This document shows positions 11,001 to 20,520 of a stretch of 64,000 nucleotides of DNA, in pieces. Source of the DNA: Eutrigla gurnardus (taxonomy: Eukaryota > Chordata > Actinopteri > Perciformes > Triglidae). A model generated the notes under the pieces. That model searched no databases, was not told where the DNA came from, and was given only the letters and a program-made list of their open reading frames with translations. A program made the position numbers and the translations under genes. Each line of letters begins with the position of its first letter. The first letter of the stretch is position 1. Where the stretch lies: the NCBI GenBank assembly GCA_963514095.1, contig OY741267.1, forward strand, positions 8,648,048-8,712,047, written 5' to 3'.

Positions 11001-12743
11001 TCGAGTCACTGCACATGAAGGGAAAATATCAATGTCTAAATTAGACTCATCTTCAGTGCTCGGCTTAGAGGTTAACTGAACCGAGGGAACAACTTTCCCG
11101 CCAGCTAGGTCGTTGCCGAGTAAAAGAGAAATACCTTTGATAGGGAGGCTGGACATAAGCCCCACTTTAACTCGTCCCGTTACTAAGTCTGACTTCAGAA
11201 ACACAGAGTGCAGAGGTACAGTTACAATTCTCCCCTCAATCCCCTGAACAAGAATGAAGTCACCCATTTCAGTGTCTTCATTTTCACAGGAGGGCAATGC
11301 CTCTCCTAACAAAAGCGACTGGGAAGCCCCAGTATCGCGGAGAATTCGAATGGGTTGAGGAGCAGAATTTTCACTTGAAGAAACAAATCCCTCAGACACA
11401 AAAGGAAGGAACTCTTCCCTCAGAAGATCAGTTTTTTTTGCATTGTCAGGACAAAATGATTCCATAGAACCACACTCAATAGGCATCTCTGTCAAAGAGT
11501 TCACCAAAGCGTTAGGCGAGGCCTCTTTTTCCTGCTTTCTTCTAAGAGTTAGGCACTCAGACAGAACATGACCTGGTTTCTTACAATAATGACAAATAGG
11601 GCCTGTGGGGGCCTCTTTCTTGGTGTCCCTGAACTTGTTCTTAATATAAGCACTTCTCTCCCTAACATCCGTTGCATGTGCGAAGTATGGTTTACTACCA
11701 CTCTTCTTAGGTGGATATAGCCGATCATGAGACCCAAACTTAGATTTGTGCGTGAGTGAATACTCATCTGCAAACTTAGCAGCTTCACGTAGTGTGGACG
11801 CATCTTTCTCATCAAGATAAGACTTAATATCATCCTTAACACACCGCTTAAATTCCTCAACCAGCATCAGGTCTTTCACCAATCTGACATCATTATTGAC
11901 AGCTTTAGATGCACACCAACGCTCAAAGAACACCTCTTTGTCATGAGCAAATTCACCATATGTCTGGTCATCAGCCTTTCTGAGACCACGAAATTTCTGC
12001 CTATATGCCTCTGGAACCAGCTCGTAAGCTGTCAAAATGGCTTGCTTAACCACATCATAACTTGAGGCATCATCAACAGACAAAGCTGAATAGGCTCGTT
12101 GTGCTTTTCCTTTTATCACACTTTGCAGCATCAAGGGCCAATATTCTGTAGGCCACTTTAAACACTCAGCCACTTTTTCAAAATGCTGAAAATATTTGTC
12201 AACCTCCAGCTCATCAAAAGGAGGCACCAACCTCACTTCTCTGCTAGCACTGAATCTATTTCCCCTTACTGGTTCTGCTTTTTCTAGCTTTGCCAACTCA
12301 AGTTGTTTTTCTAATTTCTCTCTTTCCAGTCCAATTCTTTCTCGCTCAATCAACATTCGTTCTTTTTCCATTCTTTCATGTCTTTCTTTTTCTCTATCCT
12401 CTCTGTCTCCTTCCAATCTCAATTTCTCCAGTTCAAACTGCCTTTCTTCTTTTTGTCTTTCATTCTCCAACTGAATTAGGCGAATTTTTAACTCAGTTTC
12501 AGAGCTAGGCGTAGGTTGAGGGTCACCATCAACGTCTACAAACGGAGCTAAAGCTTCACTTGTGAACAAAGACTCATCATACAAATGTTGTGCTATTAGC
12601 TTGGCAATCTGAGCTTTTGTGTAGCTTGCATTAACCTTCACTAGGTTCAGCGATTTTGCAACTTCCAACAAGTCCGTTTTTTTTAACTCCTGCAGACCCG
12701 TAACAGTAGGTAACTCCAAAAACTCTTGCACTGCTGCTGCCAT
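8001..12743 (-). CDS. Gag-Pol polyprotein, Gmr1-like Ty3/gypsy (gag-PR-INT-RT-RH)
   Basis: A single uninterrupted frame; I prefer the ATG at 12743 (MAAAVQEFLELP, 1,580 residues), although the frame is open to an ATG at 12809 (1,602 residues; numbering below uses this). Seen: coiled coil about 103-180 rich in Glu/Arg/Lys; SCAN-like capsid region about 190-350 with LVPEAYRQKFR; zinc knuckle CHYCKKPGHVLSEC near 406; aspartic protease DTGA at 492; integrase H2C2 zinc region about 752-792, DDE at 823, 882 and 918 (D35E spacing), GPY module near 1056; reverse transcriptase with YIDD at 1335-1338; RNase H with VDASD near 1482 and YTDHNPL near 1552. Known: the SCAN domain of vertebrate zinc-finger proteins derives from gag of this group. 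No frameshift separates gag from pol. All catalytic residues I can check are present. Confidence 0.96.
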   Translation of the reverse strand: MAAAVQEFLELPTVTGLQELKKTDLLEVAKSLNLVKVNASYTKAQIAKLIAQHLYDESLFTSEALAPFVDVDGDPQPTPSSETELKIRLIQLENERQKEERQFELEKLRLEGDREDREKERHERMEKERMLIERERIGLEREKLEKQLELAKLEKAEPVRGNRFSASREVRLVPPFDELEVDKYFQHFEKVAECLKWPTEYWPLMLQSVIKGKAQRAYSALSVDDASSYDVVKQAILTAYELVPEAYRQKFRGLRKADDQTYGEFAHDKEVFFERWCASKAVNNDVRLVKDLMLVEEFKRCVKDDIKSYLDEKDASTLREAAKFADEYSLTHKSKFGSHDRLYPPKKSGSKPYFAHATDVRERSAYIKNKFRDTKKEAPTGPICHYCKKPGHVLSECLTLRRKQEKEASPNALVNSLTEMPIECGSMESFCPDNAKKTDLLREEFLPFVSEGFVSSSENSAPQPIRILRDTGASQSLLLGEALPSCENEDTEMGDFILVQGIEGRIVTVPLHSVFLKSDLVTGRVKVGLMSSLPIKGISLLLGNDLAGGKVVPSVQLTSKPSTEDESNLDIDIFPSCAVTRAMAKKATEEEDSVQSSTLLKQDHDPSDRGSSKSSGFDELSDTFLSTVFEKYSGKSPQDTGNDLPVSDDLPLSRKQLITEQSSDPEIAGLREKALPDDEIVKVPVGYYLKDGVLMRKWRPPDIPANEDWAVVHQVVVPKVYRKDILTMAHSLPLGGHLGVSKTVNKVMKQFFWPGLRKDVATFCRTCHPCQVVGKHQLDPPVAPLKPIPAFGEPFSRVIVDCVGPLPRTKTGNEYLLTIMCAATRFPEAIPLRNIKAVTISRALIKFFTSFGLPKEIQSDQGSNFTSGMFQQVVYQLGVRQITSSAYHPESQGSLERFHATLKTMIRTYCYENKKDWDEGVHLLLFAARESIQESLGFSPFELVFGHQVRGPLALLSEQWTNKDTHVNLLDYVLNFKERLRRACALAKDNLVATQEKMKTWYDRKARTRTFKPGERVLVLFPLQSNPLQARFHGPYEIYSKVSDLNYIVTTPDRRKPRQLCHVNMLKRYHDRAIQAVSVVSQVESSVDDHCQEEEPFIKPEVIPCKLSNSEILQNLGVKMSHLDPWKQAQMRDLVLRYQDLFPDVPKRTHVAVHDVDVGDAQPIKQHPYRVSPQKSKLAEEEVVYMLKHGIIQPSHSNWSSPCVLVPKPDGSARFCTDYRKVNAVSKTDAFPIPRVDDCVDKVGQSKFLTKIDLLKGYWCVPLTDRGREISAFVTPSGLYEYNVLPFGMKNSPATFQRMIQSVIRDLPNTSAYIDDLVTGSETWEKHLEDVGRLLENLSEANLTVNLSKSEFGCAHVTYLGHVIGQGQVVPVDAKIQTVMAFAAPTGKKDLRRFLGMVGYYRKFCKNFADVALPLTNLLKKRENFVWNESCQKAFDKLKSMLCNYPVLQSPDFSKPFSVAVDASDGAAGAVLLQHDESDNVEHPVAYFSKKFNRHQRNYSTIEKELLALILALQHFDVYLCTGQKPLIVYTDHNPLVFLSKMRNKNRRLLNWSLILQEYDMVIKHIKGKDNVIADCLSRC

Positions 12744-12831
12744 GATTATGAAATAAATCAGTTGAGTGAGTTGGATTACAATTGAATTCTCAAAATTGCT
12801 TAATGCCAAAGACTCACCAAAACCGGTTCAG

Positions 12832-12849
12832 ATCCCGGACGAGCCCCCA
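12832..12849 (-). other. Primer binding site, tRNA-Pro type
   Basis: The minus strand reads TGGGGGCTCGTCCGGGAT, 18 bases complementary to the 3' end of tRNA-Pro, four bases downstream of the 5' LTR end. It is the same primer site sequence known from murine leukaemia virus. Confidence 0.92.
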
Positions 12850-12853
12850 ATTA

Positions 12854-13250
12854 TGTTACGTGTCCAAGGTGGCAGCAAAGGCAGACAGAGAGTCATAGAT
12901 GAGTTACCAATATTTATCTTCAACTGAATTATTTAGACATGTTATCTTTTACAAAGTTACACCAAAAGTTACACGGTTCCCTAACCACAATGTCCATCGC
13001 GACCGCGGAGCGTCGGAGAGCGTCCAAACAGTAGGGCATCACGAGGGAGGAAGTGAAGAGTGTCCAAACGATACAGAAAACCAAGGCGTCCACGAGAGCG
13101 GAGGGAGTGAAGAGACGTCCGCGTCACGAGGGAGGAGGTGAAGAGTGTTGGCGATCCAAAAAAAACACGACGTCCACGAAAGCTCAGGGATAGATGTGGC
13201 GTCCAAACGAAAGCGCTGGGTGTTATGAACCTCAATGTAGGTTCATAACA
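12854..13250 (-). repeat. 5' LTR of the Gmr1-like element, internally deleted (397 bp)
   Basis: It matches 7326-7688 over its first 363 bases, then about 218 bases of U3 present in the other LTR are replaced by about 15 bases (tgggtgttatgaacc) before the shared end. The result is a short inverted repeat, gttatgaacct ... aggttcataac, at the terminus. Confidence 0.92.
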
Positions 13251-13773
13251 CGCATCCACCCTGTAACTTTAATGCTGGAGATCTTTGAATCACATGGTTT
13301 GACCAGCTCATATTTTGGGCTGTTTTGGCTTAACAGTGTGAATTTCATACATGTGCTACTCTTCTAGCCTGGAAAAACAGGGGGATACACTTCTCGGCAG
13401 CTCATATACAGCACTGCCGAATAATGCATCCACCCTGTAACTTTAATGCTGGAGATCTTTGAATCACATGGTTTGACCAGCTCATATTTTGGGCTGTTTA
13501 GGCTTAACAGTGTGAATTTCATACATGTGCTACTCTTCTAGCCTGGAAAAACAGGGGGATGCACTTCTCGGCAGCTCATATACAGCACTGCCGAATAATG
13601 CATCCACCCTGTAACTTTAATGCTGGAGATCTTTGAATCACATGGTTTTTTATTTAGCTCATATTTTAGGCTGTTTTGGCTTAACAGTGTGAATATCATA
13701 CATTTAATGTTAGTGAGGCATAAATAATAGCTGATGCATTATTCAGCAGCAGCAATCAGTTCTGCCGAATAAA
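13251..13773. repeat. 174-bp tandem satellite, right part
   Basis: Units start at 13251, 13425 and 13599, again exactly 174 bases apart; the last unit degenerates from about 13,650. Same sequence family as 6899-7325; the first five bases double as the target duplication of the inserted retrotransposon. Confidence 0.92.
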
Positions 13774-14215
13774 GCATGTACCCCTTAACACTCAGCGAGA
13801 CTTCAAATCAAAGAATGATAGGAATCAAATGGTCTTCTCAGCACCAGCTTACTTTATTTGATCGACCTAGACAGTGTGGATGACACCCCACATTAATTTT
13901 CCACATTAAAAAATATTGTTTTAGCATAACTATCTGAAATCCCACGCTAAAGCACAGCCACGCCTTCAGAAATCATTACGGTAGTTTCCCTTCAGCTGTG
14001 CGCGCTCCCGCGAGGTGCATGCAGTTCTCGGCGGGAAGGCAGAACTCGGCATAACACCGGTACGCATGCCTCAGAGTTTGCTTATGGGTACGCACACTTT
14101 CCCGTCAAGTTTGGTTTTTATAGATCACAACATTTGCGTGGAAAGTGGCGTACGCACGTTTCCAGCCCCGTTTTGTGCGTACGCAAGCTTTATAAATGAG
14201 GCCCCAGGGGAGTAG
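13774..14215. other. Unclassified repeat-like sequence ending tataaatgaggcccc
   Basis: No gene. The motifs gtacgcac and gtgcgtacgcaagctttataaatgaggcccc-like ending resemble the edge of a fish DNA transposon, but I could not find the partner terminus, so no family is assigned. Confidence 0.3.
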
Positions 14216-14932
14216 CCGTGCCTTACCTGTGCTCTCATGCAGCGGCCACATCCGTGACGCCGACCACGCTGAACGACTCCACGCCTGCCAGCTGAGCGGC
14301 CTGTTCTCCGGTGCACAGCCCAGTTCCATTGCCTAGACCCCACGGGGGGGTCTCGTCACCAGACCAGGTCAGGATAAGTCCTTTATTTTAATGATTTTCA
14401 TATAAACTTATTTGTAGTCTTGTCAGTTAATGTCCGAGTGTTATATTATTTCCTTTTTAAAAGGTTTTTAATGAACTGACGTCAGTGTGCCAGCGGCCCC
14501 GTTAAGTGCAGCTCATTACTCTTGCAGCGCTCTACCTCCCCCTAGTGTTAAGAGTGGGGTTCGACCCGTTATGTTGTAGTGGTCCCTAAGGAGCCAGTGT
14601 GCTTTTGAGCTCCCCTGGTGTGTAGTGTGATACCTGTTCTGGTTGCTGTGCAGTGATTTGTGTGCAGTGTCCCCTTTTGGGTGTGTTCTCTTGTATGCAG
14701 TGTTGGTGTCGCCGGATGGTGGAGTACCTGCCTGACCTGCTGGAGCTACCGTCATAGGCCTGCTGGGTGCAGACGTCCCTAACCTAAAAATTAATTGGAA
14801 ATAAAGATTGTCTATTCTTATACATATCTGTCTGTGGTGGGTGCTCTCTGACCTCTAATACCGGACCAGACCGGGTTAACAAAGGTGGTGGCAGCTTGAC
14901 GCTACTCTAAACATCTTAAACCACAAAATGTA
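14216..14932 (+). other. Unclassified segment with LTR-like 3' end
   Basis: No convincing coding region. Near its end the plus strand carries AATAAA at about 14,800, then a GT-rich stretch and ...gggttaaca followed by aaggtggtggcagc, which looks like an LTR end followed by a primer site. I found no second copy. It abuts the truncated gag at about 14,935. Confidence 0.3.
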
Positions 14933-16332
14933 TTACAGTATGTTCACAGGCACATGCACCTCGCGGTTGCCTGTTAAAGCAATGTAGCCCGTTGACACAA
15001 ACGGAGCAAAGACGTCACTCACTTTCTCGTCTTTCCGAGACGTCGGAGGAAATGTGGAAACACAAAGACCTAACTCTGAGACAGTCTTAGGCGTGAACTT
15101 AACCTTATTGTCACGTTTCAATTTAAAACAATTAGCGATAAGATGCCCACGCTTATGACAGTGCCCACAAACCATTGGATCCTTTGGACGAGTCACACGT
15201 TTATCATCATTTGAGCATGTTCCACTACAGTTTCTTTGGCCACATTAAAGTTCCGTTGCTGACCATAATTCTGAAACTTAACAGGATAAGAGATTGCATC
15301 TCTTCTTGCAAGCACATATTCGTCAGCAAGTACAGCAGCGCTAGACGGCGTAAGATCTTTGTGCTCACCCACATATGTAGCTACATTTTTAGGTAGGGAA
15401 TTCCTGAAATCCTCAACAATGAGTAAATCACAGAGACCCTCAAAAGTCGTTACATTCTGTGAATTTAGCCAACGATTACACAGCATCTCTTTCTCTCGAA
15501 CAAACTCGACATAAGTCATCGATTCACGCTTCTGATAATTCCGAAACTTTTGCCTGTATGCTTCAGGTACAAGCCAATAAATATGTAGCACAGCTTGCTT
15601 TACTTTATCATAGTCCGCCGCATCTTCTAAGGACAACGAGGAATATGCCTGCTGGGCCTTGCCTTGGAATATGCTTTGTAAAGTCATCGGCCACACTTCG
15701 CGAGGCCATTTAAGAACTGTAGCAACTCTTTCAAAATGTGCGAAAAACTTATCAACCTCCCTCTCATTAAAGGGCAGAACAAGTTTAATATTACGCGTAA
15801 CATCAAAACCGACATGTCCGACAGGCATACGAACACCAGACTGAAGAGCTTGGATCTCCAACTCTTTTAAGGGAATAGCCTGTTTCATCTCCAAGTCATT
15901 CATTCTCAGTTCATGCTCTCTGCGCTCTCTATCACGCACTGCTTGTCTTTCAGCCTCTAGCTGTGATTTCTCTCTTTCCCACGCGACCTCTTTTTCGCAA
16001 AGCTCTAAACGCTTCCATTCTAAGGCAGTTTTAGTAGGTGTGAAGTCCGGTTTACCAGTAGATGGCGGAGCAGGAGTTTCAGGACTTTCTTTTACCAATA
16101 CCCCCCTGTCGCGAAGATCAGCCACTAGCTTGTCCAGGAGATCCGCTTTGACCGGCGAACCACGAACTTCAATTTTAAAGTGGCCAGCAACGTGCACAAG
16201 ATCATCTCTAGTAATGGACGACAAGGCCTCCAAAGAAGGAGCCTGCACAAAAGCTTCAAGGTCAAAAATAATGCGTTGCACAACAACAACAAAAAAGTTA
16301 AAGAAATACTTAAAGCGCAAGTGGCGAAACAA
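14933..16332 (-). pseudogene. Gag remnant of a second Gmr1-like element
   Basis: The frame 16332-15193 gives a Glu/Arg-rich coiled coil and a SCAN-like capsid region (LPFNEREVDKFFAHFERV and LVPEAYRQKFR), clearly related to the neighbouring intact element but well diverged. A one-base frameshift near 15,200 moves to the frame 15196-14933, which carries the zinc knuckle CGHCHKRGHLIANC and ends VPVNIL just where the protease DTGA should begin. Protease, integrase, reverse transcriptase and RNase H are gone. A primer-site-like TGGGGGCTTGTCCGG (minus strand, 16428-16442) sits between this gag and the LTR at 16,444. It cannot move by itself. Confidence 0.88.
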
Positions 16333-16443
16333 AATATCACCGTAACGCTAATCGTACTTCCAACTATCTTACTTGAAAAACGCCATATGGTCAAAAAAAA
16401 AAAAAGTCACAGCTAGGGTTCAGACGACCGGACAAGCCCCCAG

Positions 16444-17258
16444 TGGGCAGCCCGCAAGGACTACGCACTAAGAAGTTTAACTAAAGTTTCAAAAGAAAGC
16501 TAGGTCCAAACAAAGGACAATGGCGGCGCGTGGCGCCAACGCAGCATCATTGCGCCCAGCAACGACCATAACCGGCAGAGACAGCAGCCCGCACTCGCAG
16601 AGAGACGGTACCGCGAGAGCCGTAAAAAAAGGACCCGCCAGCCCCGGAGACGTCCGTCTTTTATAGACTCCGCCCGCCGCGTAATTAGCCCCATCTCGGG
16701 CTGCCTGGGCTGGAGACAGACGCGGGTGACAGAAGATCGACGCATACAATATTCCCTCATAATACAGCAGTTAAGGACTCCAGCAGTATCTGCGTAACAC
16801 TCTCACAAAGTTGTTCAAGGTTCAAAAATTCACTATCTATTCACTCTCAATTCACTATCTCTCAAAAGGTCTCTCTCTCTCCAAACTCCAATAACTCCAC
16901 GCTGAGCTCTGTTCGCTGCTCGTATTTATACACTCAGGTATCACGTGATGTCACCAGTCATCAAAGACATCAAAGACATCAAAGCACATTGTACATTCCA
17001 AAATGAAAAAAAAGAAAAGAACTTTCAGGTTGCCATAGTAACCACTGCTTTTAAAAATGTTTACATTGGTTTTTCATTGACTTCAGCACCACAAACGTTC
17101 GCCATACTTTAACTTCCAAACGTGATTAAACGTTTAAAACGTTCACGAGACTGTGGACTTTATTGGGTCAAACATTCATGTCGATGGTCCGTACGGTTTT
17201 CCCGATATCGCAGTTTGAGTTTGGTGAAGTTTCAGATGTTATAATGGGTGTGAATGGC
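16444..17258 (-). repeat. LTR of the second Gmr1-like element, copy 1
   Basis: It begins TGGGCAGCCCGC two bases past the primer-like site and shares about 810 bases with 19352-20157. On the minus strand a TATAAATA box (16923-16930) lies downstream of a CACGTG palindrome, fitting a minus-strand promoter. Copy 1 has an extra 20 bases near 16,528 that copy 2 lacks. The right boundary (CA at about 17,258) is inferred from the end of similarity. Confidence 0.75.
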
Positions 17259-17442
17259 ACGGAATCTTCAGCTTGTGTCGATATAATATAATATTTCCAA
17301 CTCGCTCCCAATGCCAAAATTGTGTCAGTCAGTTTTGGGTGAAAACGTAGCTAAACTTTTCAGTCATAGATGTCTAACCCAAAGGAGATTTAGTAATTCT
17401 ACCAGAATTGTATTTGTTTTATGTTAATATTTCACACATTTT

Positions 17443-17444
<2 letters not shown>

Positions 17445-17518
<74 letters not shown>

Positions 17519-17586
17519 CAGTATATATATATACAGTGTGTGTATATGTATGTGTGTATATATATATGTATGTGTGTGTGTATGTG

Positions 17587-17633
<47 letters not shown>

Positions 17634-17635
17634 TA
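17445..17635. repeat. (TA)n and mixed TA/TG microsatellite
   Basis: About 70 bases of pure TA followed by interrupted TA/TG/CA dinucleotides. It abuts a fold-back element. Any open frame through it is a low-complexity artefact. Confidence 0.97.
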
Positions 17636-17825
17636 GTGATGTCCAAATGAAGCTTCGTGAAGCATTCTCTTTATTTTCTGAGCCCAATAGATGGCGCTCT
17701 CTGTTCAACAAAGGGTTGAAGGCCGATATATTTCCATTGCTTTCAACCCTTTGTTGAACAGAGAGCGCCATCTATTGGGCTCAGAAAATAAAGACAATGC
17801 TTCACGAAGCTTCATTTGGACATCC

Positions 17826-17831
<6 letters not shown>
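17631..17831. mobile_element. Fold-back MITE with 90-bp inverted arms
   Basis: Arms 17631-17720 and 17742-17831 are near-perfect reverse complements around a 21-base spacer. Each arm carries gatgtccaaatgaagcttcg and agatggcgctctctgttc. There is no ORF of its own. TA tracts flank both sides, so a target duplication cannot be told from the microsatellite. Family unassigned. Confidence 0.88.
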
Positions 17832-17864
<33 letters not shown>

Positions 17865-18738
17865 GTTCCACTTTTTTCTTTGGTACAACCACAACCACGA
17901 ATCATCATTCACCTGTCTCCTTGTTCATTCAGATACTTGATTGACTGGCATACAGACAATTTTATTTCCCAGTGAAACAGGAAACAAGTAAACACAGGCA
18001 GGACATAAGGTCGGGAGGAATTTGATGATTCAAAAGATTAGCTCACCACCTTCTCTCTCTCGTTGGTACTCGCTGATTTAAGTACGTACGGTTAAAATTA
18101 CGTTTTTAATTTCAGCTTGACGTTAAAGGGCGGGTCCACCATTATTATTATCATGTTTTTAGATCATTCTGTAGCTTCCCACTCAGTGCGGCGCCAGAGT
18201 ATTTTTTCTGGTTCAACTACGGTGGGGCTAACTCATACGGCGGTGGGGCTCAAATCAATGTCAGAATTTCAATGTGAATATATAACAACACCCAGTGGCG
18301 CTGCCAGCCGGAATCCAGTACGCACTGTGAGGACTTTTTTTGAAGGTGGGAAAAAAAAAATTGATGGTGCTGAACCGGGCCGGACGCAGCCGCATTTGAG
18401 AGGACGATCGCGTGTGTGCGCAATTACGCATAGCGTGTGTTGGCCCCTCTCCACTACACAATACAGCTCGGCTCTAGTCTCGTCACCTCTCTGCTGCTGA
18501 GCACTGTGGGCCGAGCCGATGCATGTCCCTCTCCCCGGGCCGGCAGAGTTATCATACCGTACTGTGCGTGTGTGTCCAAGCGTGTGTGTGCGTGCGTGGA
18601 GTGCTCACAAGCGTGCGCTTGTGTTTAGGGCGGGGATGGAGGGCACAAAAAAAATATTTGCACCGGGGCCTATCACCATGATATACGTTGTATTTTGCCG
18701 TTTCTGTGCATACATTGAAATTGAATCCTGGCGGTGCC

Positions 18739-18781
<43 letters not shown>

Positions 18782-19351
18782 AGAGCAACGGAGTGGGCTG
18801 GCTACGGGGCGGGGGGTAGGGTTTTGGGTGTCTACAGTAATATGGCTTATTAATTTCATGAGGTTATTTACTTACCCACGATGAAAAAAATAGCTCTGAA
18901 TGAATAACAGCTGAGCAGAAGCACTTGTCGACCGTCGCGGAGAAATACGCGTCTGGTCTGAACTGGGGGGCAGCGGATCATGTGTGATTTTCGTGGCCGT
19001 GACGCTTTGCAGCAGCTGGTGTGAACCTGGCGTCATGCCGGCGTGAACCGGGCGGCCGCTGAAGCACCGCAAACGAAACAAAAAAAAGATGAAAAAGGTG
19101 GTGATTTATGTAGTTGTAGGGGGTGTATGCTGTGTAAAACAAAACAGAAAATAAACCTAAGACTACCTAACTCAAAAGAAAAGCAGCCTGGCTCCCGACC
19201 CTGAACAGAAAACACAATGGAGTTAGGCGAGTCTTCCGGGAAACTATCTTCCCTACACTCCCTGAACCTAACATAAAACCGTGCCAAAAAGACCCGTCAC
19301 CGATCACCACCCGCTCAGCAATGACAAAAATTAACTAAGGAGGGTTGACAG
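17832..19351. other. No gene seen between the fold-back element and the second LTR copy
   Basis: It holds a TA tract (17832-17861), GC-rich patches about 18,170-18,640 and a CA microsatellite at 18744-18778. No domain or splice structure was recognised. It may be an older insertion or internal material separating two LTR copies. Confidence 0.4.
18744..18778. repeat. (CA)n microsatellite
   Basis: About 16 CA units followed by cataca. Confidence 0.95.
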
Positions 19352-20157
19352 TGGGCAGCCCGCAAGGACTACGCACTAAGAAGTTTAGCTAAAGTTTCAA
19401 AAGAAAGCTAGGTCCAAACAAAGGACAATGGCGGCCATTGCGCCCAGCAACGACCATAACCGGCAGAGACAGCAGCCCGCACTCGCAGAGAGACGGTACC
19501 GCGAGAGCCGTAAAAAAAGGACCCGCCAGCCCCGGAGACGGCCATCTTTTATAGACTCCGCCCCGCCGCGTAATTAGCCCCATCTCGGGCTGCCTGGGCT
19601 GGAGACAGACGCGGGTGACAGAAGATCGACGCATACAATATTCCCTCATAATACAGCGGTTAAGGACTCCAGCAGTATCTGCATAACACTCTCACAAAGT
19701 TGTTCAAGGTTCAAAAATTCACTATCTATTCACTCTCAATTCACTATCTCTCAAAAGGTCTCTCTCTCTCCAAACTCCAATAACTCCACGCTGAGCTCTG
19801 TTCGCTGCTCGTATTTATACACTCAGGTATCACGTGATGTCACCAGTAATCAAAGACATCAAAGACATCAAAGACATCAAAGCACATTGTACATTCCAAA
19901 ATGAAAAAAAAGAAAAGAACTTTCAGGTTGCCATAGTAACCACTGCTTTTATAAATGCTTACATTGGTTTTTCATTGACTTCAGCACCACAAAAAATCGC
20001 CATACTTTAACTTCCAAACGTGATTAAACGTTTAAAACGTTCACAAGACTGTGGACTTTATTGGGTCAAACATTCATGTCGATAGTCCGTACGGTTTTCC
20101 CGATATCGCAGTTTGAGTTTGGTGAAGTTTCAGATGTTATAATGGGTGTGAATGGCA
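19352..20157 (-). repeat. LTR of the second Gmr1-like family, copy 2
   Basis: Same sequence and orientation as 16444-17258, including the minus-strand TATAAATA region. No primer site or gag lies at its left edge, so it is a solo LTR or the remaining end of a rearranged element. Confidence 0.75.
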
Positions 20158-20160
20158 CGG

Positions 20161-20273
20161 ACCCACCCAGCCCTCCTGTGTGAATAGGTCACTTGATGGC
20201 TCGGGACCCACTCACACTTTGTTGGGGGACCAAAGTGCGAACGACTTAAGTTTCTCTTGAGGGCTGGGTGGGT
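20161..20273. repeat. Short element with 15-bp terminal inverted repeats
   Basis: acccacccagccctc at 20161-20175 is the exact reverse complement of gagggctgggtgggt at 20259-20273. It directly follows the LTR copy. Downstream text (cttcttggatgagaggagaa) is a common fish repeat sequence that I cannot assign to a family. Confidence 0.5.
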
Positions 20274-20410
20274 CTAGGAGTCACATGACTCTCACAATCA
20301 GAGGTTGAATATCTGAACTCCCCACTAGTCAGTGAGAGCAGAAGAAGCTTCTTGGATGAGAGGAGAAACGTCATATAAACTATCCATCCATCCATCTCTA
20401 TACACATATA

Positions 20411-20520
20411 CAGCTCTGGAAAAAATGAAGAGACCACTGCAAAATGATCTCGTTCTCTGGTTTTGCTATTTGTAGGTATGTGTGCAAATAAAAACATTGT
20501 TGCTTTATTCTATAAATGGC
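20411..20520. mobile_element. Tc1/mariner-type terminal fragment
   Basis: The sequence tacagctctggaaaaaatga, gagaccactgcaaaatgatc and the following gtaggtatgtgtgcaaataa match a terminal sequence I recognise from fish Tc1/mariner copies. No transposase follows. Confidence 0.5.

Larger units (their letters stand above)
7326..13250 (-). mobile_element. Gmr1-like Ty3/gypsy LTR retrotransposon, nearly complete
   Basis: Seen: direct terminal repeats 7326-7925 and 12854-13250, both starting TG and ending CA on the plus strand; CGCAT target duplication at 7321-7325 and 13251-13255; primer site matching the tRNA-Pro 3' end beside the right LTR; purine tract beside the left LTR; one long open frame between. 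The element reads on the minus strand, so the right LTR is 5'. Over the 363 alignable LTR bases I count three mismatches, so the insertion is recent. Known: Gmr1-like elements, named from cod, place integrase ahead of reverse transcriptase, as seen here. Odd: the 5' LTR has lost about 218 bases of U3. Confidence 0.95.

Noticed and set aside
9534..12508. Plus-strand frames across the gag-pol region
   Set aside because: Shadows of the minus-strand polyprotein with no domain content.
12832..12849. Partial tRNA-Pro gene
   Set aside because: Only the 3' end complement is present, at the exact primer-site position of an LTR element; no cloverleaf.
17408..17771. Several long Tyr/Ile-rich open frames
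   Set aside because: They run through the TA/TG microsatellite and the fold-back element; pure low-complexity artefacts.
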